Under the pieces are notes generated by a model. That model ran no database searches. It worked only from the letters and a program-made list of their open reading frames with translations, and was not told the DNA's origin. The translations under genes and the position numbers were made by a program. A DNA stretch of 64,000 bases from Paracorniculantispora psalliotae (taxonomy: Eukaryota > Ascomycota > Sordariomycetes > Hypocreales > Cordycipitaceae): positions 1,472,071-1,536,070 of the forward strand of contig PHFE01000051.1 in assembly GCA_002796755.1 (NCBI GenBank). The letters run 5' to 3'. Numbering within the stretch: the stretch's first letter is position 1; each line of letters opens with the position of its first letter. Positions 33,833-45,945 of this stretch are shown here, piece by piece.

Positions 33833-35816
33833 TTAGGCCGAGTTGGTGGATCGGCGCCAGATCATGGCTGCCGCCACCACGGCGCAGGCTGTGGCGCCGA
33901 GGGCGATATACAGCCCGCTGCGGTCGGGGGCTTCTTCTTCGCTCTTGGGAAAGGCGGTGCTGGGGTTGGTGGCCGCCTCGGCGAGCGCGACAAACAGCTC
34001 GGCGATGCTGTTCCATGTGACGCTGACGTGGAGTGGGGTGCTCATATTGAGCGCCGCGGTGTACTGGTCGGGCTGCAGCTCGCTGCGCTGGGTCGTCTTG
34101 TCCTTGTCGGCCTTGAGGGCCGTGTACACCGAGGGGAGCTCGTCGAGATGCGGGTACTTCTTGCGCATGTCGACAATGTGCGAGAAGGAATCGGGGTCCG
34201 AGGAATCGTACGCGTAGCAGACGAGATCGCAGGCGTCGAGCTTGGACGCGTTTTCGAGAATCGCGGGTTCCAGTTCACCAAGCTCCTCAAAAATCATGTA
34301 AACTTGCTTGCCACCAGGCAATTCAACACTGTTGACAGTCCGTCGTGGCTTGATTGTCGGGCGGTATAGACCATCAAAGGGTCGATTCAGGAAGGCGTCT
34401 AGCAGCGACGACTTGCCAGCGCCGGGAGCTCCGATCAGGTAGCAAAGCACGACATTTCTCTCCACACGGCCAGGACGACGTCTTCTCTTACGCGACTTTG
34501 TGATCTTCAGTGCTGCCGTGATGGAGTCCTTGGGGTTCGGGGGCTCGAAACCGAGGTACGCCAGGTACGAAACTGTCGTGTGCGGTTCCAGGAAAGTAGT
34601 CATGCTCCATTGCGCAAGCCAACCTTGGAGGGTGATATGGCCAGCTTCGTTTCGCACTGTTGTCGATGGGAAAGAGGAATCGACCCAAGAGGCCGGCAGG
34701 CCGGGCGTAGGGGCAAACAGTGCTTCCAGTTCTTCGTCATTTAAGCCTCCATCGTTATCCTTATCAAAAAGCAGAAACAGATCGACGAAGAAGCGGTATC
34801 CAGCAGGGCTAAGCTCAGCGGAAGAGAACTCGGGGACCTCAAATTTCGGATGCAGAAACTTGTCCTCCAAGCTTAAACTGTCAGTGTAATGGTATTCGCG
34901 CAGGATGATCCAGATAGTCTCATGACGGCCCTTTTCGGCATACAGTTTGTTGAGCTGTAGAAAGCCTTGCAAATCAATGCCAGGTTCCAGGTTTACGTCG
35001 GGCAGCGACTTTGCGATGGAGAGCTTGATATTTTCGAGATCGTCGTCGGTTAGCGGCTTGTCAAAGCACTTGAGCTGGAAGTCTCGCATTTCAACTGTGT
35101 TGAGGTAACCGTCCTGGTCCTTGTCGCACAGGAAGAAGATTCTCTTCAGCGCAGCCACACAAGCTGGCTTGAGCTTGCCTTCCTTGTAGTCGAAGAGGGG
35201 TGCGATGGGGTGTGTGACGGCCTTCTGGCACAGGAAGAACACTTCGTTGATGTTGCGGTGCTCGCGAGCACTGGTTCGGATACACGAGTCGATTTCGCGG
35301 AATTCGGCCATGACGGGGAGAAGCTCTTCTTCGACAACTTGTGGCGTGTTGGCCTGGCCTGCGAGATCGGATTTGTTGGCGCACAGCACGACGGGGACGT
35401 TGACGCCCAGCGACCGGAAGTAAGGCATCCAGAAGAGAGCGACGCGCTCGTAGCTGTAGTGGTCCGAGTATATCAGGAGAATGACGTTGCATTTTCGAAT
35501 CTCCTTTCGCAGTGTTGTGCGATCCTGCGGACGCGCCGAGGTGTCGACGACGGTGGTTGTAACGTTTTCCGGCGTACCGATGCTGGGAGGGATGGTGATT
35601 TGTGGCAGGACGGACTGGATCTTGTTGTTGATAAACTGGTCCTTGACCAGCGAAGCAATCAGGCTCGATTTGCCAGTGCCTTCGTCACCGCACACGCAAA
35701 TGCGGACTGCTATGTTGGGCGTCAGTTTAGCGAGATGGTCGAGAAGCTTAATAGTCGGGCCGCGCGTTGGGGGTTGGGGAACGGGCGTCATCGGGGGAAA
35801 GTATACCTGTAGTCAT
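33833..35816 (-). CDS. GEM1: Mitochondrial Rho GTPase Gem1/Miro
   Basis: CDS is complement(join(33833..35709, 35807..35816)), 628 residues. Exon 1 is only 10 nt (MTT plus one base). A 97-nt intron then leads into AVRICVCGDEGTGKSSLIAS, the first GTPase P-loop. Starting instead inside the intron would replace the conserved MTTAVRICVCGDEG. Two EF-hand loops follow, DKDQDGYLNTVEM near 200 and DKDNDGGLNDEEL near 320. The second GTPase P-loop is GAPGAGKSSLLDAF, and a C-terminal hydrophobic tail anchor, ACAVVAAAMIW, is followed by a short basic end. The protein sits in the outer mitochondrial membrane and acts in mitochondrial shape, transport and ER contact. Length fits the family exactly. Confidence 0.95.
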
Positions 35817-37454
35817 GATGAGGGATGGAATAGACGAAAGACGAAGAAAAAATCGAGATTCCGGGACGTTATGCTACGTCATGTCCGTGACATTTCATTA
35901 AAAAGAAGAGCAAGAGAAGCAGGCGGCGATGCAGCTTGCAGGCTTCCGAGATGGCCGTGGATGAGAAAGAAACGCGACCCGAGGAAGAGGAGCTGGGCCG
36001 GCACGGCGCTGGGTTAAATTGCGGGCCCGCAGGGGGGGCAATATTGTTGGTGACGAAAGATTAGCGGCTCTCCAGCAGTTAGTTGAGTGGAGGTTGACGT
36101 CTGCGCAGCTGCAGTTGCAGTTGAGCGCGATGGTTACAAAGTAAAGCATCAGTTCCTTCTCTGGCACGCGACGCTCAAAAAGAGATCAAGAGAAAGTACA
36201 TACAGGGGTGTTCTTCTTACGAGCAGTACAGTGCGTTCATATCTACCTGTAAGAGCACTACAAGTTACAGCAGTGCTGGCTGTGATTGGGTGGACCCCTC
36301 CTCATCAGAGCCTACCAATGAATAGAGGCCAATTAATGAAGTACATAGAGACACAGCACTGCGTCTGTGTATGACAATGTTGATGGCTTGGTTTCAATAA
36401 AATAAATAGGTGGCGATATAGTAGAATATTGGACGTGTATCGATGCAGCTACATGGGCTTTCGCTTTACTTCTCTCCTTTACTTCTGTTGCTGCAGGGTA
36501 CATGACGTTGAGCCAACTATCTGCCCTCACAAACGATGCCTTGCGTGCATATCGTAGGTTGCGCATATTAATACAGTCTCAGATGTAGTTCGCGGTGTAA
36601 ATCATACAGCAAGGCAGCTTAAACCAGTACAGAGCCCCCGTGATAGCTCTGTAGCAGGCTAGGGCCTGTGTCGTAGCATGACTGTTCCCAGTCCTCCAAT
36701 GCTACAAGGATACCCTACACAGCGACACATGAACAGCAATAGCCAAACTGTGGCCTGAACCAGCTTCATCCGCTCGCTGAATCGACAGAATGCGATTGTC
36801 ACGGCCCATCCCCAGCATCCCCGACCCTTATCTGCCGCCTTAACGGGCCCACCCAGTTCGAGGTGGTGACGCTCCCCCCAAAAGTCAAAGTCGCAGTGGT
36901 CTGCAACCTACCCCATATTGGAGCCGACGATCGGCGAATCGACTGCGACACAGCATCGCGAGCATCAAAATCGGCACCTGTTTTCTCATCTCCGAGACCC
37001 TTGAAAATAGCTGCATACTTTTGCAACCGCTGCGACGGACTGGCGCCAGCCTAGTCCCCAGCCACGACTGCGTCAGCCCGCCAGGTCGCAGCACACGAGT
37101 CGGTCGCTGCTCTTCCAGGCTCTGTGGCTTGACTACCCCACACGCAGACTCCCCCAGCTGCGGATGGCCATAGACCGTCGCCAGCCCCGGCGTCCAACAA
37201 AACACTCTTTTTGCATCCTCGTCGCCTTGGACCGCATCCTCGACACGTAGCGCTCGCATCGCTCACCGCAGGTAACCTGCGCAATCAACCCATCGCTGCT
37301 CTGCCGACCCGAGCATCGCAGCCGTGTCACCTGCTGAGACCGGCTACGATAACGTCACTGCCGCCTACGCCAAGGCCGCACGACTTTCGCTTGCGTCGCT
37401 CCGACACCACAAGACTCTGATAAAACCCCCCGATATCCACGGAATAGCTCTACA
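35817..37454. promoter_or_regulatory. Long divergent region between GEM1 and creC
   Basis: 1.6 kb without a supported gene. The last few hundred bases before 37455 are CT-rich and probably the creC leader. Minus-strand frames at 36799-37330 are low complexity and not called. Confidence 0.5.
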
Positions 37455-39726
37455 ATGCTGTAAGTGACGACAGGCGATTATGCGCTAGAAGGAAAACGTC
37501 TCCCGCGCCGGCGCCGCATGCTGACTTTTCGCTCCAAAGTGGCTTCAGCGTGCTACCACCTCCGCCGCGATACCCAGGCGTCGGCGGCTATGGAGCCGCA
37601 GGTCTGGGTGGCATTGTGCCACTTGTCGAGACAAACAATACGATAGACAAGCCGACGGGCCCGGAATGGCAGTTTCTCGTCGGTGAAGGTAAGGCCTAGG
37701 AACCCACACCAGCAGCTCGGCGGACAGAGTCGATTGACATTGCGACCAGGTACCTACGTCCTCAAAGAAGACCTCTCTTTGGCCACGCCACCTCCCCATC
37801 CTTCCGAAGCTCCGATCGTGAACCCGAATCCGCTTGCGACCAACCCACAGCCTGCCAGCGCAGGAACCAAAATGTCCCTCGTCAACCTCCACCCGAAGCC
37901 GCCGCCGTTTGTCTACGGAGGACCTGCCGCTTCGTCTTTTGGCGGACTGGCCGCTGTAGACGGATCCAACGATCTCCGATACTCTACCGAGGGTGGAATG
38001 AGCAGTGAAGACGGTCGTGGTACGTCCAACAGCGATACACAAGGCCCCCGGGTAGCAGTTGGCTCTGCTGCGCCTGCATTTGGGCAAGGCAACGCAGCCC
38101 TAGTGATGGCTGTCACCAAGGACGTGAACAAGAGGAAGAAGCCGAAGAATAATGTCACCAAGAGCAACTCGTCATTTATTTCCAGAGTCATTGTGAACGA
38201 CAGCCTAAGCCGACGGCTAACGGACCGACCGGCCGACGGTATCTTTGCCTTTGCCAACATTAATCGAGCGTTTCAGTGGTTGGACATGTCTTCCGCCAAT
38301 AAGGCAAGTTGCGCGCATAATCGTGGTGTGAAGCATTTGTTAACAATCCAATAGCAAGACTACCTGGTCAAAATTCTCTTCACCAAAGCTCACTGCCTGT
38401 GCCACGATGTGAATCCTGCGACGAAGGGCGCTTCTCACCTTGATGTTGTCATGGGATTTTCTACGGGCGAGCTGATTTGGCTAGAGCCAATTGCGCAACG
38501 CTATACCCGACTGAATAAGAATGTGAGTTGATCTGCTTTACACGCTGAGATGGCGCTGACTTTTGGCAGGGCGTGATCAACAACACGCCTGTAGCGCATG
38601 TGCAGTGGCTCCCCGGATCCGAGAATCTCTTCCTTGCAGCACACATGGATGGCTCATTGATTGTGTACGACAAAGAGAAAGAAGATATTGCGTTTGCACC
38701 CGAAGATGAGACTCCATCTAACGGCGGCTCCGATGCGGGTGACGCGACAAACGGAAGCACGCCTGGCATCAGCATGCTCATTCGCAAATCGGTTCATTCG
38801 AAAAACCAAAAGATGAACCCAGTAGCAGCCTGGAAGCTATCAAACCAGCGCATTCATTCCTTTGCTTTTTCGCCCGACAACAGACACCTGGCCGTAGTGT
38901 CTGAAGACGGCACGCTACGCATCATTGATTACCTGAAGGAGGAGTGAGTAAAGCGCAGTATGTGATGCTGAGCAGCTGCTAATGAGATACCAGGCTTCTC
39001 GATTTATTCTTTTCGTACTATGGCGGCTTTTCCTGCGTCTCTTGGACACCAGATGGCAAGTATGTCCTGACTGGCGGACAAGATGACTTGATTTCCATCT
39101 GGTCAATGGCAGACTCTGCCTTGGTTGCTCGATGCCAAGGCCACGAATCGTGGGTGGCGGCACTGGCCTTTGACCCTTGGCGCTGCGATGATCGCAACTA
39201 CCGCTTTGGCAGTGTTGGCGAAGACGGACGACTCTGCCTGTGGGATTTTTCGGCCGTGATGCTGCACCGTCCTCAAACCGTATGGTGTCGACCTCCTCTA
39301 TTAGCAAGTAGTCAGATGCTAACGAATCTGCAGCAGCATAACCGCCACAGAGCCTCGATTGTGTCGAATGCAGGTCTCCCCGAGCGGACGAATAGCTACG
39401 GCAGTGACGAGGGTGGCATCGCGCACGCCGTCGAGCCGAGGGCACGCATTCCTATGCTTCCTCCCGTCATGGTACGTCTGCAGAGCCTGGCTGACCTAGA
39501 TGTGTGACTGACAAACATGAACAGACCAAGGTCATCGATAAGCACCCACTATGCTCGCTTGGATTTACTGAGGATGCAATCATTACCAGTTGCAAAAACG
39601 GCCAGTCTTTTCCCCCGCGGCAGCTTATGGCGCAGGACTAACAGCGAAACAGGCCACATTCGAACGTGGAACCGACCAGGCATGGGAGCGGCTGCAGAGC
39701 CCAGGCCTTCCCAATCAGCCTCGTAG
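37455..39726 (+). CDS. creC: Carbon catabolite repression WD-repeat protein CreC
   Basis: CDS is join(37455..37459, 37540..37688, 37750..38303, 38355..38522, 38570..38943, 38994..39279, 39334..39471, 39525..39600, 39653..39726), 607 residues. Exon 1 is 5 nt. The spliced start is MLGFSVLPPPPRYPG. A proline-rich segment precedes WD repeats (WLPGSENLFLAAHMDGSL, FSPDNRHLAVVSEDGTLRI, GGQDDLISIWSMADS, EDGRLCLWDF). The end, GFTEDAIITSCKNGHIRTWN, is conserved in CreC. Two introns need GC donors (38304, 39601). The 54-nt intron 39280-39333 keeps the frame whether removed or not. In Aspergillus CreC stabilises the deubiquitinase CreB. creD follows on the same strand. Confidence 0.9.
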
Positions 39727-42700
39727 TGGAGGATACATGACCTGTACATACGAGAATTGGCGTTGATGTTGCTTATTTGATATATGGTGAGGCATATTCT
39801 GGTGGCCCGATTTATATTTTGCACCGCGCGGCAAACCACGGTGGAAAGATTGGTTATGCAAGTGGCATCTCCTACATGTCTGTTTGTTTTTGTTTTTGAG
39901 TCCCATATCAAGTCACATGTACATGTATATGATGACATTTAATAAAGAGTCGCCTTGCACACAGTACATACATTATTTATCGTGTTGTGTAACAAGCTGG
40001 CAGCGGATGTGCCGTGTTAGCGTGATGTGGCTTGCAGTGGGTAATGACGAGCCGGTGGCGCCGGAAACAAACGTGTCTCGCAAGGCGGCAGCTCGATTTC
40101 GCCAGCTTCTAGAAGGACGGGCCGTTTTCTTTTTTTTCCGCCGTTGCAAGAAAGATTGGACTCATACTTGGTGCATGGATAAAAATCTCGGTGTGGCGGA
40201 CCGAAAGACCGAGTGGTGCCAGGGTTGAGTCATGGTTCTGATAAGACCAGCAAAACGTTGAACTTTTTGCACGGCGTGTGTATGGCGGCATTTTTAGTTT
40301 TCTCTTCCCCTGCGCCAAAGGATAGTAATGTGGATACATGGATAAGAAGGAAAATTAGGACACCGCCATATCGGAAATAAGTGTCAAAACCCTGACGTGC
40401 AGACCCGCGATGGCCGATGTGGCATTCCGCAACGGCATGCGGCGAACCAAGCTTCATCAGAGGTCCCGACCCAGCTATGCGCAGGGAGCATTGATGTTAT
40501 TTGCAAGGGTACTAGTTTCATACGGGACGCATTTGTGTAAAGATGGGCTAATTTGACCGTCATTTCTCAATTTGCTCATGCGTTAAAAATGAGACCATGG
40601 GCGCGAGGCGAGCAAACTTGCGAACGATAAGGACGGGACCAGGGGCGGCGGACGGGCCGGTCAGCGTTTGGCACGCCAGAAGCTCAGACAGTGCAGCTCG
40701 ATCGCCGGGCCATGTGCCGCGGCGCAGGCGTCTCAGAGGCTGCATAAGACGGACAGGCCCTGATGTATTGGCGTGGATGAGTTGAAACGCTTTGGCCAGG
40801 GTGGTGGCTTGGGAACGACGGCTTCGGCGAACCTTCTATCGTTCTGGGTAGAAGGCTGGGCGTGGCAAGGTTTGAGTCTGTGCCTTTGGCCACGTTTTTT
40901 TTTCTTTTCCATGTATGAAGCTTGGCAAGGGGTTTCCATGTACACACCCTGCAAGCCACATCTGCGTACTGACCGTTTACAAGTCCCTGCAGTAGTGCAA
41001 CATGCCATTTACATCACAACACTACCGCCATGTGGGAGAATGGGAAAAGAAGCCACTGACAAGATGACGAAAAATAAAAATAAAAATGCCAAGTTTTTGA
41101 AAGACCGGTTCCACAGCGGGCAGCGACCCGCTGATATCAGGATGGCGCAGGGCAATGGCGCCGCAGCAGATACGATGGGCTCCATCGTAGAAGGGGGTCT
41201 TGTCCGAGTCCCCTATGGATATGATTCAGCAATTCGCTCTGGTCGGGCCGTCATCGAGTTTTTGATTAGACGGTGAGTCCCAAGAAGAAAAAAACAGGGC
41301 GAGCCGCGCCGTTGAGTGGTTGCTGCCTTAAAATGCGGCACCACCTGCCTGTGGTTGCTGCCTTAAAATGCGGCACCACCTGCCTGTCACCCGTCAGCCC
41401 TGGAAAACGAGTGAATGTTGCTGCACGTTTTGAGACGGTAAGGATAACGTCGCGGTGAAGTGTCTCGAACTGGGAGGCCAGGACGGATACGTGCGCGCTT
41501 GGCAGAGCCTCACGGCAGGCAAAGCCTGGTGAGAAAGAGATGATACATGTGGCAAAGCACGCAACACAGGACAGCGCTAGGCTGGTACGCGAGCTCGGAA
41601 CAAGCCAGGCCAGGCACAGAAGAGGCCCTGAGGCTTTCCGATCGCCGAGGTGAGTTTGGCGTCTCCAGCTAGTGAAGTGTACCCCTGCGCTCATCGGTAT
41701 TTTCCTTGTAGCAAGGAACTCGTGATATTATTGTTATTCCATCTTCTAATTATAATTTGTGGACATTCGTGATTAGAACAGTACATTTCTTTTTCCCTTT
41801 TTTTTTCTTTTTTTTTTGTAGTTGATGACGACCGTTAAACCCTGTGGGCGTTCGCAGGTGCCGTATGCATGTCTCTGACGAATGCGGCAACTGGCTGTGA
41901 CAACCCGGCCGAGAAGGAAAGAAAATTCACTTGCCGATTGCAGGGGCAGGGCAGGGCTCTGCGCAAGGCTATGTACTGGTACGGCGACGACCGACCACCG
42001 CTTCACTAGCACGAAACCGGCTACCGGAGCGAACGGCTTTCGCCAGCGAACGAAGCCGACGGGCGCGCAATCGCAACACAAAGCTACCTTGATGGAGAAG
42101 AATATGTCTAGGTACAAGCACATGCGAGAAAGGCTCTGATGGAAGCCGAAGGATACCCTCTGGGGTGACATTGGTGCAACTTGGTCTGGCTTTGATGCGA
42201 GCGTGGTGGGGTAGGTGCCTTGTCACCGTGTGTAAGTCAATTTTAGGTTTTTTTTTCTTTTTGGTCTTTTTTGCGACATGTGCGACCTTGCGCGTGCAGC
42301 GAGTATGGGAATAAGAAGCAGATCAACTCACGGAGAACAGGGTGGTTGAATCAGTGGTCAGTACATGTAGACGCCAACGTGAGCGGCCAAGGCGGGCCAG
42401 TACCACCGCCACGGAAAAGGATGCGGCATGTACAAAAGAGGGATCCCCGCCGTGAGCGACATGAACGGGTGCTGCAACGGCATGGCATCACAGGCAACCA
42501 GTGCGCTGCAGGTCGGCCATCCATCTTTGCTTGTCCCTCCACCCCTCCAGTAGGTACTGTAGGTATAGTAGCCGTCTTTTGCAGCATCATTGATCAATCA
42601 ATCAACACACGCCGTAAACCGTCGTGCTTCGCCTCTTTTGCCTCTCATCGCAGCTGTCCATCCACTTGTCCAATCCACCCACCAAACGTCCAAACACCCA

Positions 42701-43466
42701 TCCACTCCCAATCAAATCCACCCGTCCCAAGTCATCCACTCTTTTGTCCTGGCCACTTCTCACGTCTCTGCCTCATGCTAACGTCCATCGCCGACCCAGT
42801 TCCGGTCTCCAGTCTTTTTCTTGTCCATAGTTAGGTATCCGTACATGGTAGTTAACTAGTTGACTAGTTATCTTTTATTTTTCTACAAGGTACCTTGTAC
42901 TGGATCGATTGCCTCTAGTCGCTACCGTGCTGCCTCTTCTTTCGTTCCCCTCCAACCTTTTCTCGTCCTTCTCTCTCCCAAGTTTCTTCACTCCTCATTG
43001 CTTCTTCATCCCATTTGCTCAAACAATAGCCGCCACGCAGCTATCACTTCCAACACGATCCAGACCGGCTGCGTCACCAAATTCAATTTCCGCTCCCGAA
43101 ACACAGTCAGCGGGCTTTGATAGCCTGCTTTCTCGGCCCTCAGCGACCGCTACAGCCACCCACCACCGGCCCGACGCTGCCACAGACGTTACCTACCCCC
43201 GCCAAGGCGCAAACGGGCCAGACGGTCGTGACTTGCCGACACCGAGTAGCGCCTCTTTTTCTTCTCTCTGTCTGTCGGCTTGCTTTGCGCAAACAACTTC
43301 TTTTCCAAATACAACAGGTTTATTTTTATCGACCTTGCACCGGCTCTCGCAATCCAACACTGCCGTCCTCGCGGACTTGCCCGCTTCGTACATCATCGCG
43401 ACACTGCGCCCACTTACATACTGCTGAGCGGCCTTGCTCCCGCCGCACACGATTCCTTCGGCCAAA
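39727..43466. other. 3.7-kb gene-poor region upstream of creD
   Basis: No protein gene, tRNA or rRNA recognised. It contains a 35-bp tandem duplication at 41316-41387 and T-rich tracts near 41790-41820 and 42247-42270. From about 42540 to the creD start it is strongly CT-rich, fitting a long 5' leader. A 172-codon open frame at 42909-43427 lies within that leader. It has no family features and could be an upstream ORF or chance. Confidence 0.5.
41316..41387. repeat. 35-bp tandem duplication
   Basis: Two adjacent identical copies with period 35, the second starting at 41351. The unit begins GTGGTTGCTGCCTTAAAATG. It lies in the gene-poor stretch between creC and creD. It does not look like a known element. 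Confidence 0.85.
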
Positions 43467-45368
43467 ATGCCGACTTTCAACCCCTTCTCCTCCGTCACCG
43501 GACGCAATAGCTATAGTCTCTTTGATATCCGGTATGCCCTCTTCTTGCCCGGCCGTTGGCCAATCTGCGCCACCTCGCAGCGCCACTAACGCTTCCGCAG
43601 CCTCGACCAGGACTTTATCGTCTTTCGCGGCAACGACCATGAATCTGCTGGCCAGCTTCTCAAGGGCGTCGTCGTCCTCTGCCTCTCACAGCCTCTGCGC
43701 CTTGAAGACATTCATCTGCGCTTGACAGGCACGCATCGTGTATCGTAAGCAATTGCTCCTCTGCACATTTCACGCCGTTGGCCACTCTAACCATCAGCGC
43801 ACAGATGGGCTGATCCCAGATCCAGCACGCCCGCCGTCGCCGGCCAAAAAGTCGATAAAACCACCGTCATTCTTGATCATCGATGGGCTCCCTTTGTCGG
43901 AACGCATGGCAAGAGCATGACCCTGCCCGCGGGCAACTACGAATACCCCTTCGAGTTTACACTTCCCGGCGACACCCCCGAGAGCGTCGAAGGCATCCCC
44001 GAGGCTTCCATTACATACCGTCTCAAGGCCACCGTCAGCCGTGGCAAGCTCGCCTACGACCTGCACGCCTACAAGCATCTCCGCATCATCCGCACGCTCG
44101 AATCTGGCGCCCTCGAGTTCCTTCACGCTATGAGCGTTGAGAACATTTGGCCCAACAAGCTCGAATACTCCATCGTTATACCCCAAAAGGCTGTTGTATT
44201 CGGCGGCGTCGTCGATATGGAAATGCGATTCACACCTTTACTCAAGGGTCTTGAGCTGGGCGAAGTCACAGCCAAGATGATTGAGACCCGCGAATGCGTC
44301 ATCCAAGGCTCCACCGGCGTCAACATCCGCGAGCACCGAACCGAGCGCGACGTGGCCACCTGGAAGTTTGAGGTGACGCGCGAGGAGCACTGGAACGACA
44401 TGATTGAGGAGACCGGCCAGGAGGGCTGGGCGCTCACCAAGCAGCTGAGCTTGCCCAAGAAGCTGCGCCAGTGCATCCAGGACCTGAACCACCACGGCAT
44501 CAAGATTCGCCACAAAATTAAGCTGACCGTGGCTCTGAAGAACCCCGACGGCCACATCTCGGAGCTGCGCGCCACGCTCCCCGTCTCCATCTTCATCTCG
44601 CCCAACATCCCCTTTGACGAGCAGGGCAACATGGTCAGCAGCGCACCGGGCGAGGCAGGTGTCAGCCAGCAGGCTGCCGGCGCCGCACCTCCAGGCTACG
44701 GCGAGCACATCCTCGATCAGCTCTACGAAGACATGGACACGAGCGGCTTTCAGACACCCGGCATCCAGTCCGGCGTCAGCAGCCCGTTCTACGCGCAGTC
44801 GCGCAGCGGCTCCGCCGAGAACCTGCACGCCATGGGCCACCACACCTCGCCCATTGCGCCGGCCGCGCTCTCCTCGCGCCTCGCCGACGTGTCGCTCGAC
44901 CCGTCGCAGCGCAGCATCTCCTACTACTCCCTCAACTCGCTCTCCGGCCGCGTCTCGCCCAACCACAGCACCGGCGCCGGCGTCGGCCACGGCAGCAGTT
45001 CTGCGGCGCGCTCTGAACCACCGTCCAACAACCTCACGCGTAGCAATAGCGAGGAAGAAGGTTCCGACCGGGCGTCCACTGAGCATGTGCACCTCGACCC
45101 AGGCGAGTTCGCCGAGCTGAACCGTGTGCCCAGCTACGCCACGGCAGTGCGCACGCCGGCGCGCTCGCGCGTGCAGACGCCCGGCGCCGGGCCGCTGCCT
45201 GACTACCAGACGGCGCTGAGCGCGCCGCGCACGCCACCCGCGACGGACCACGTCCATGAGATACTGTCGCCGATTACGGAGCGCAACACGGAAGAGTACA
45301 ACATGCAGCGGCCGGACATGTCGCGAAACGCCTCGGGCACTAATGGTGTGGTGCCTCTGTCAACGTAA
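43467..45368 (+). CDS. creD: Arrestin-related ubiquitin-ligase adaptor CreD
   Basis: CDS is join(43467..43531, 43601..43744, 43805..45368), 590 residues. The arrestin N domain covers SLFDIRLDEQ-like sequence (here SLFDIRLDQDFIVFRG), HLRLTGTHRVSW and LPAGNYEYPFEFTLPG with PESVEGIPEASITYRL. The C domain contains MSVENIWPNKLEYSIVIPQK and the closing block HISELRATLPVSIFISPNIP, both highly conserved in CreD/Rod1 proteins. PPGYGEH and PLPDYQTAL are PY-type motifs for binding WW domains of a HECT ligase. The last 200 residues are disordered and Ser-rich. CreD-type arrestins work with the HECT ligase HulA, opposing the CreB-CreC deubiquitinase. Confidence 0.93.
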
Positions 45369-45945
45369 AATACAATAAAGGATGGAACCTTTAACGCACA
45401 TCCAACTTTACTCACAAAACTCACATACAAACCTGGCAACTCAGCAACTCATACAAAAAGGAAATACATATTGGGCGTTTTTTGGTTTTTTTTTTTCAAC
45501 TGGGATACAATTCACAAACAAAGGGTTATGGCATTTACAAACATGGACAGGCGCAGGAATCGTTGACAAGGGACATTAACAAACACCCTAGTAATACCAC
45601 ATCAGCAACAGAAAGTATTTTTTTATTCAATTTATGCAGATACATTTCTCCACCAACCGTGACGACGGAACTCTGTCAATATGACGCCTCCATTAATTTT
45701 GGCGTTTGCTAACGCACATGCAAGTTTTCCGGGCCGGACGGGGCCCCCGATTAGGAAGTGGTACTCCGGACCGGAGAATGTTGACGGAGATCACCCACGC
45801 CGCCATGTAACCAGGCGTGCTGAGAATAATGTGCTGACGCTAGAAAATAAAAATCCAAACCCTTTTCCGGCGTCCACTGAATTCTATTCTTCTCATCTTT
45901 CCAAATTATAGTTTCAACATTCATTTTTCCATTCGTGGTGTGGCA
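45369..45945. other. Intergenic between creD and the secreted protein gene
   Basis: 577 bp, AT-rich, holding the creD 3' end and the next promoter. Nothing else recognised. Confidence 0.5.

Noticed and set aside
42909..43427. 172-codon frame as an independent gene upstream of creD
   Set aside because: The composition follows the CT-rich leader and there are no domain features; kept only as a possible upstream ORF.
44238..45257. 339-codon minus-strand open frame
   Set aside because: Antisense of creD with biased composition and no motifs.
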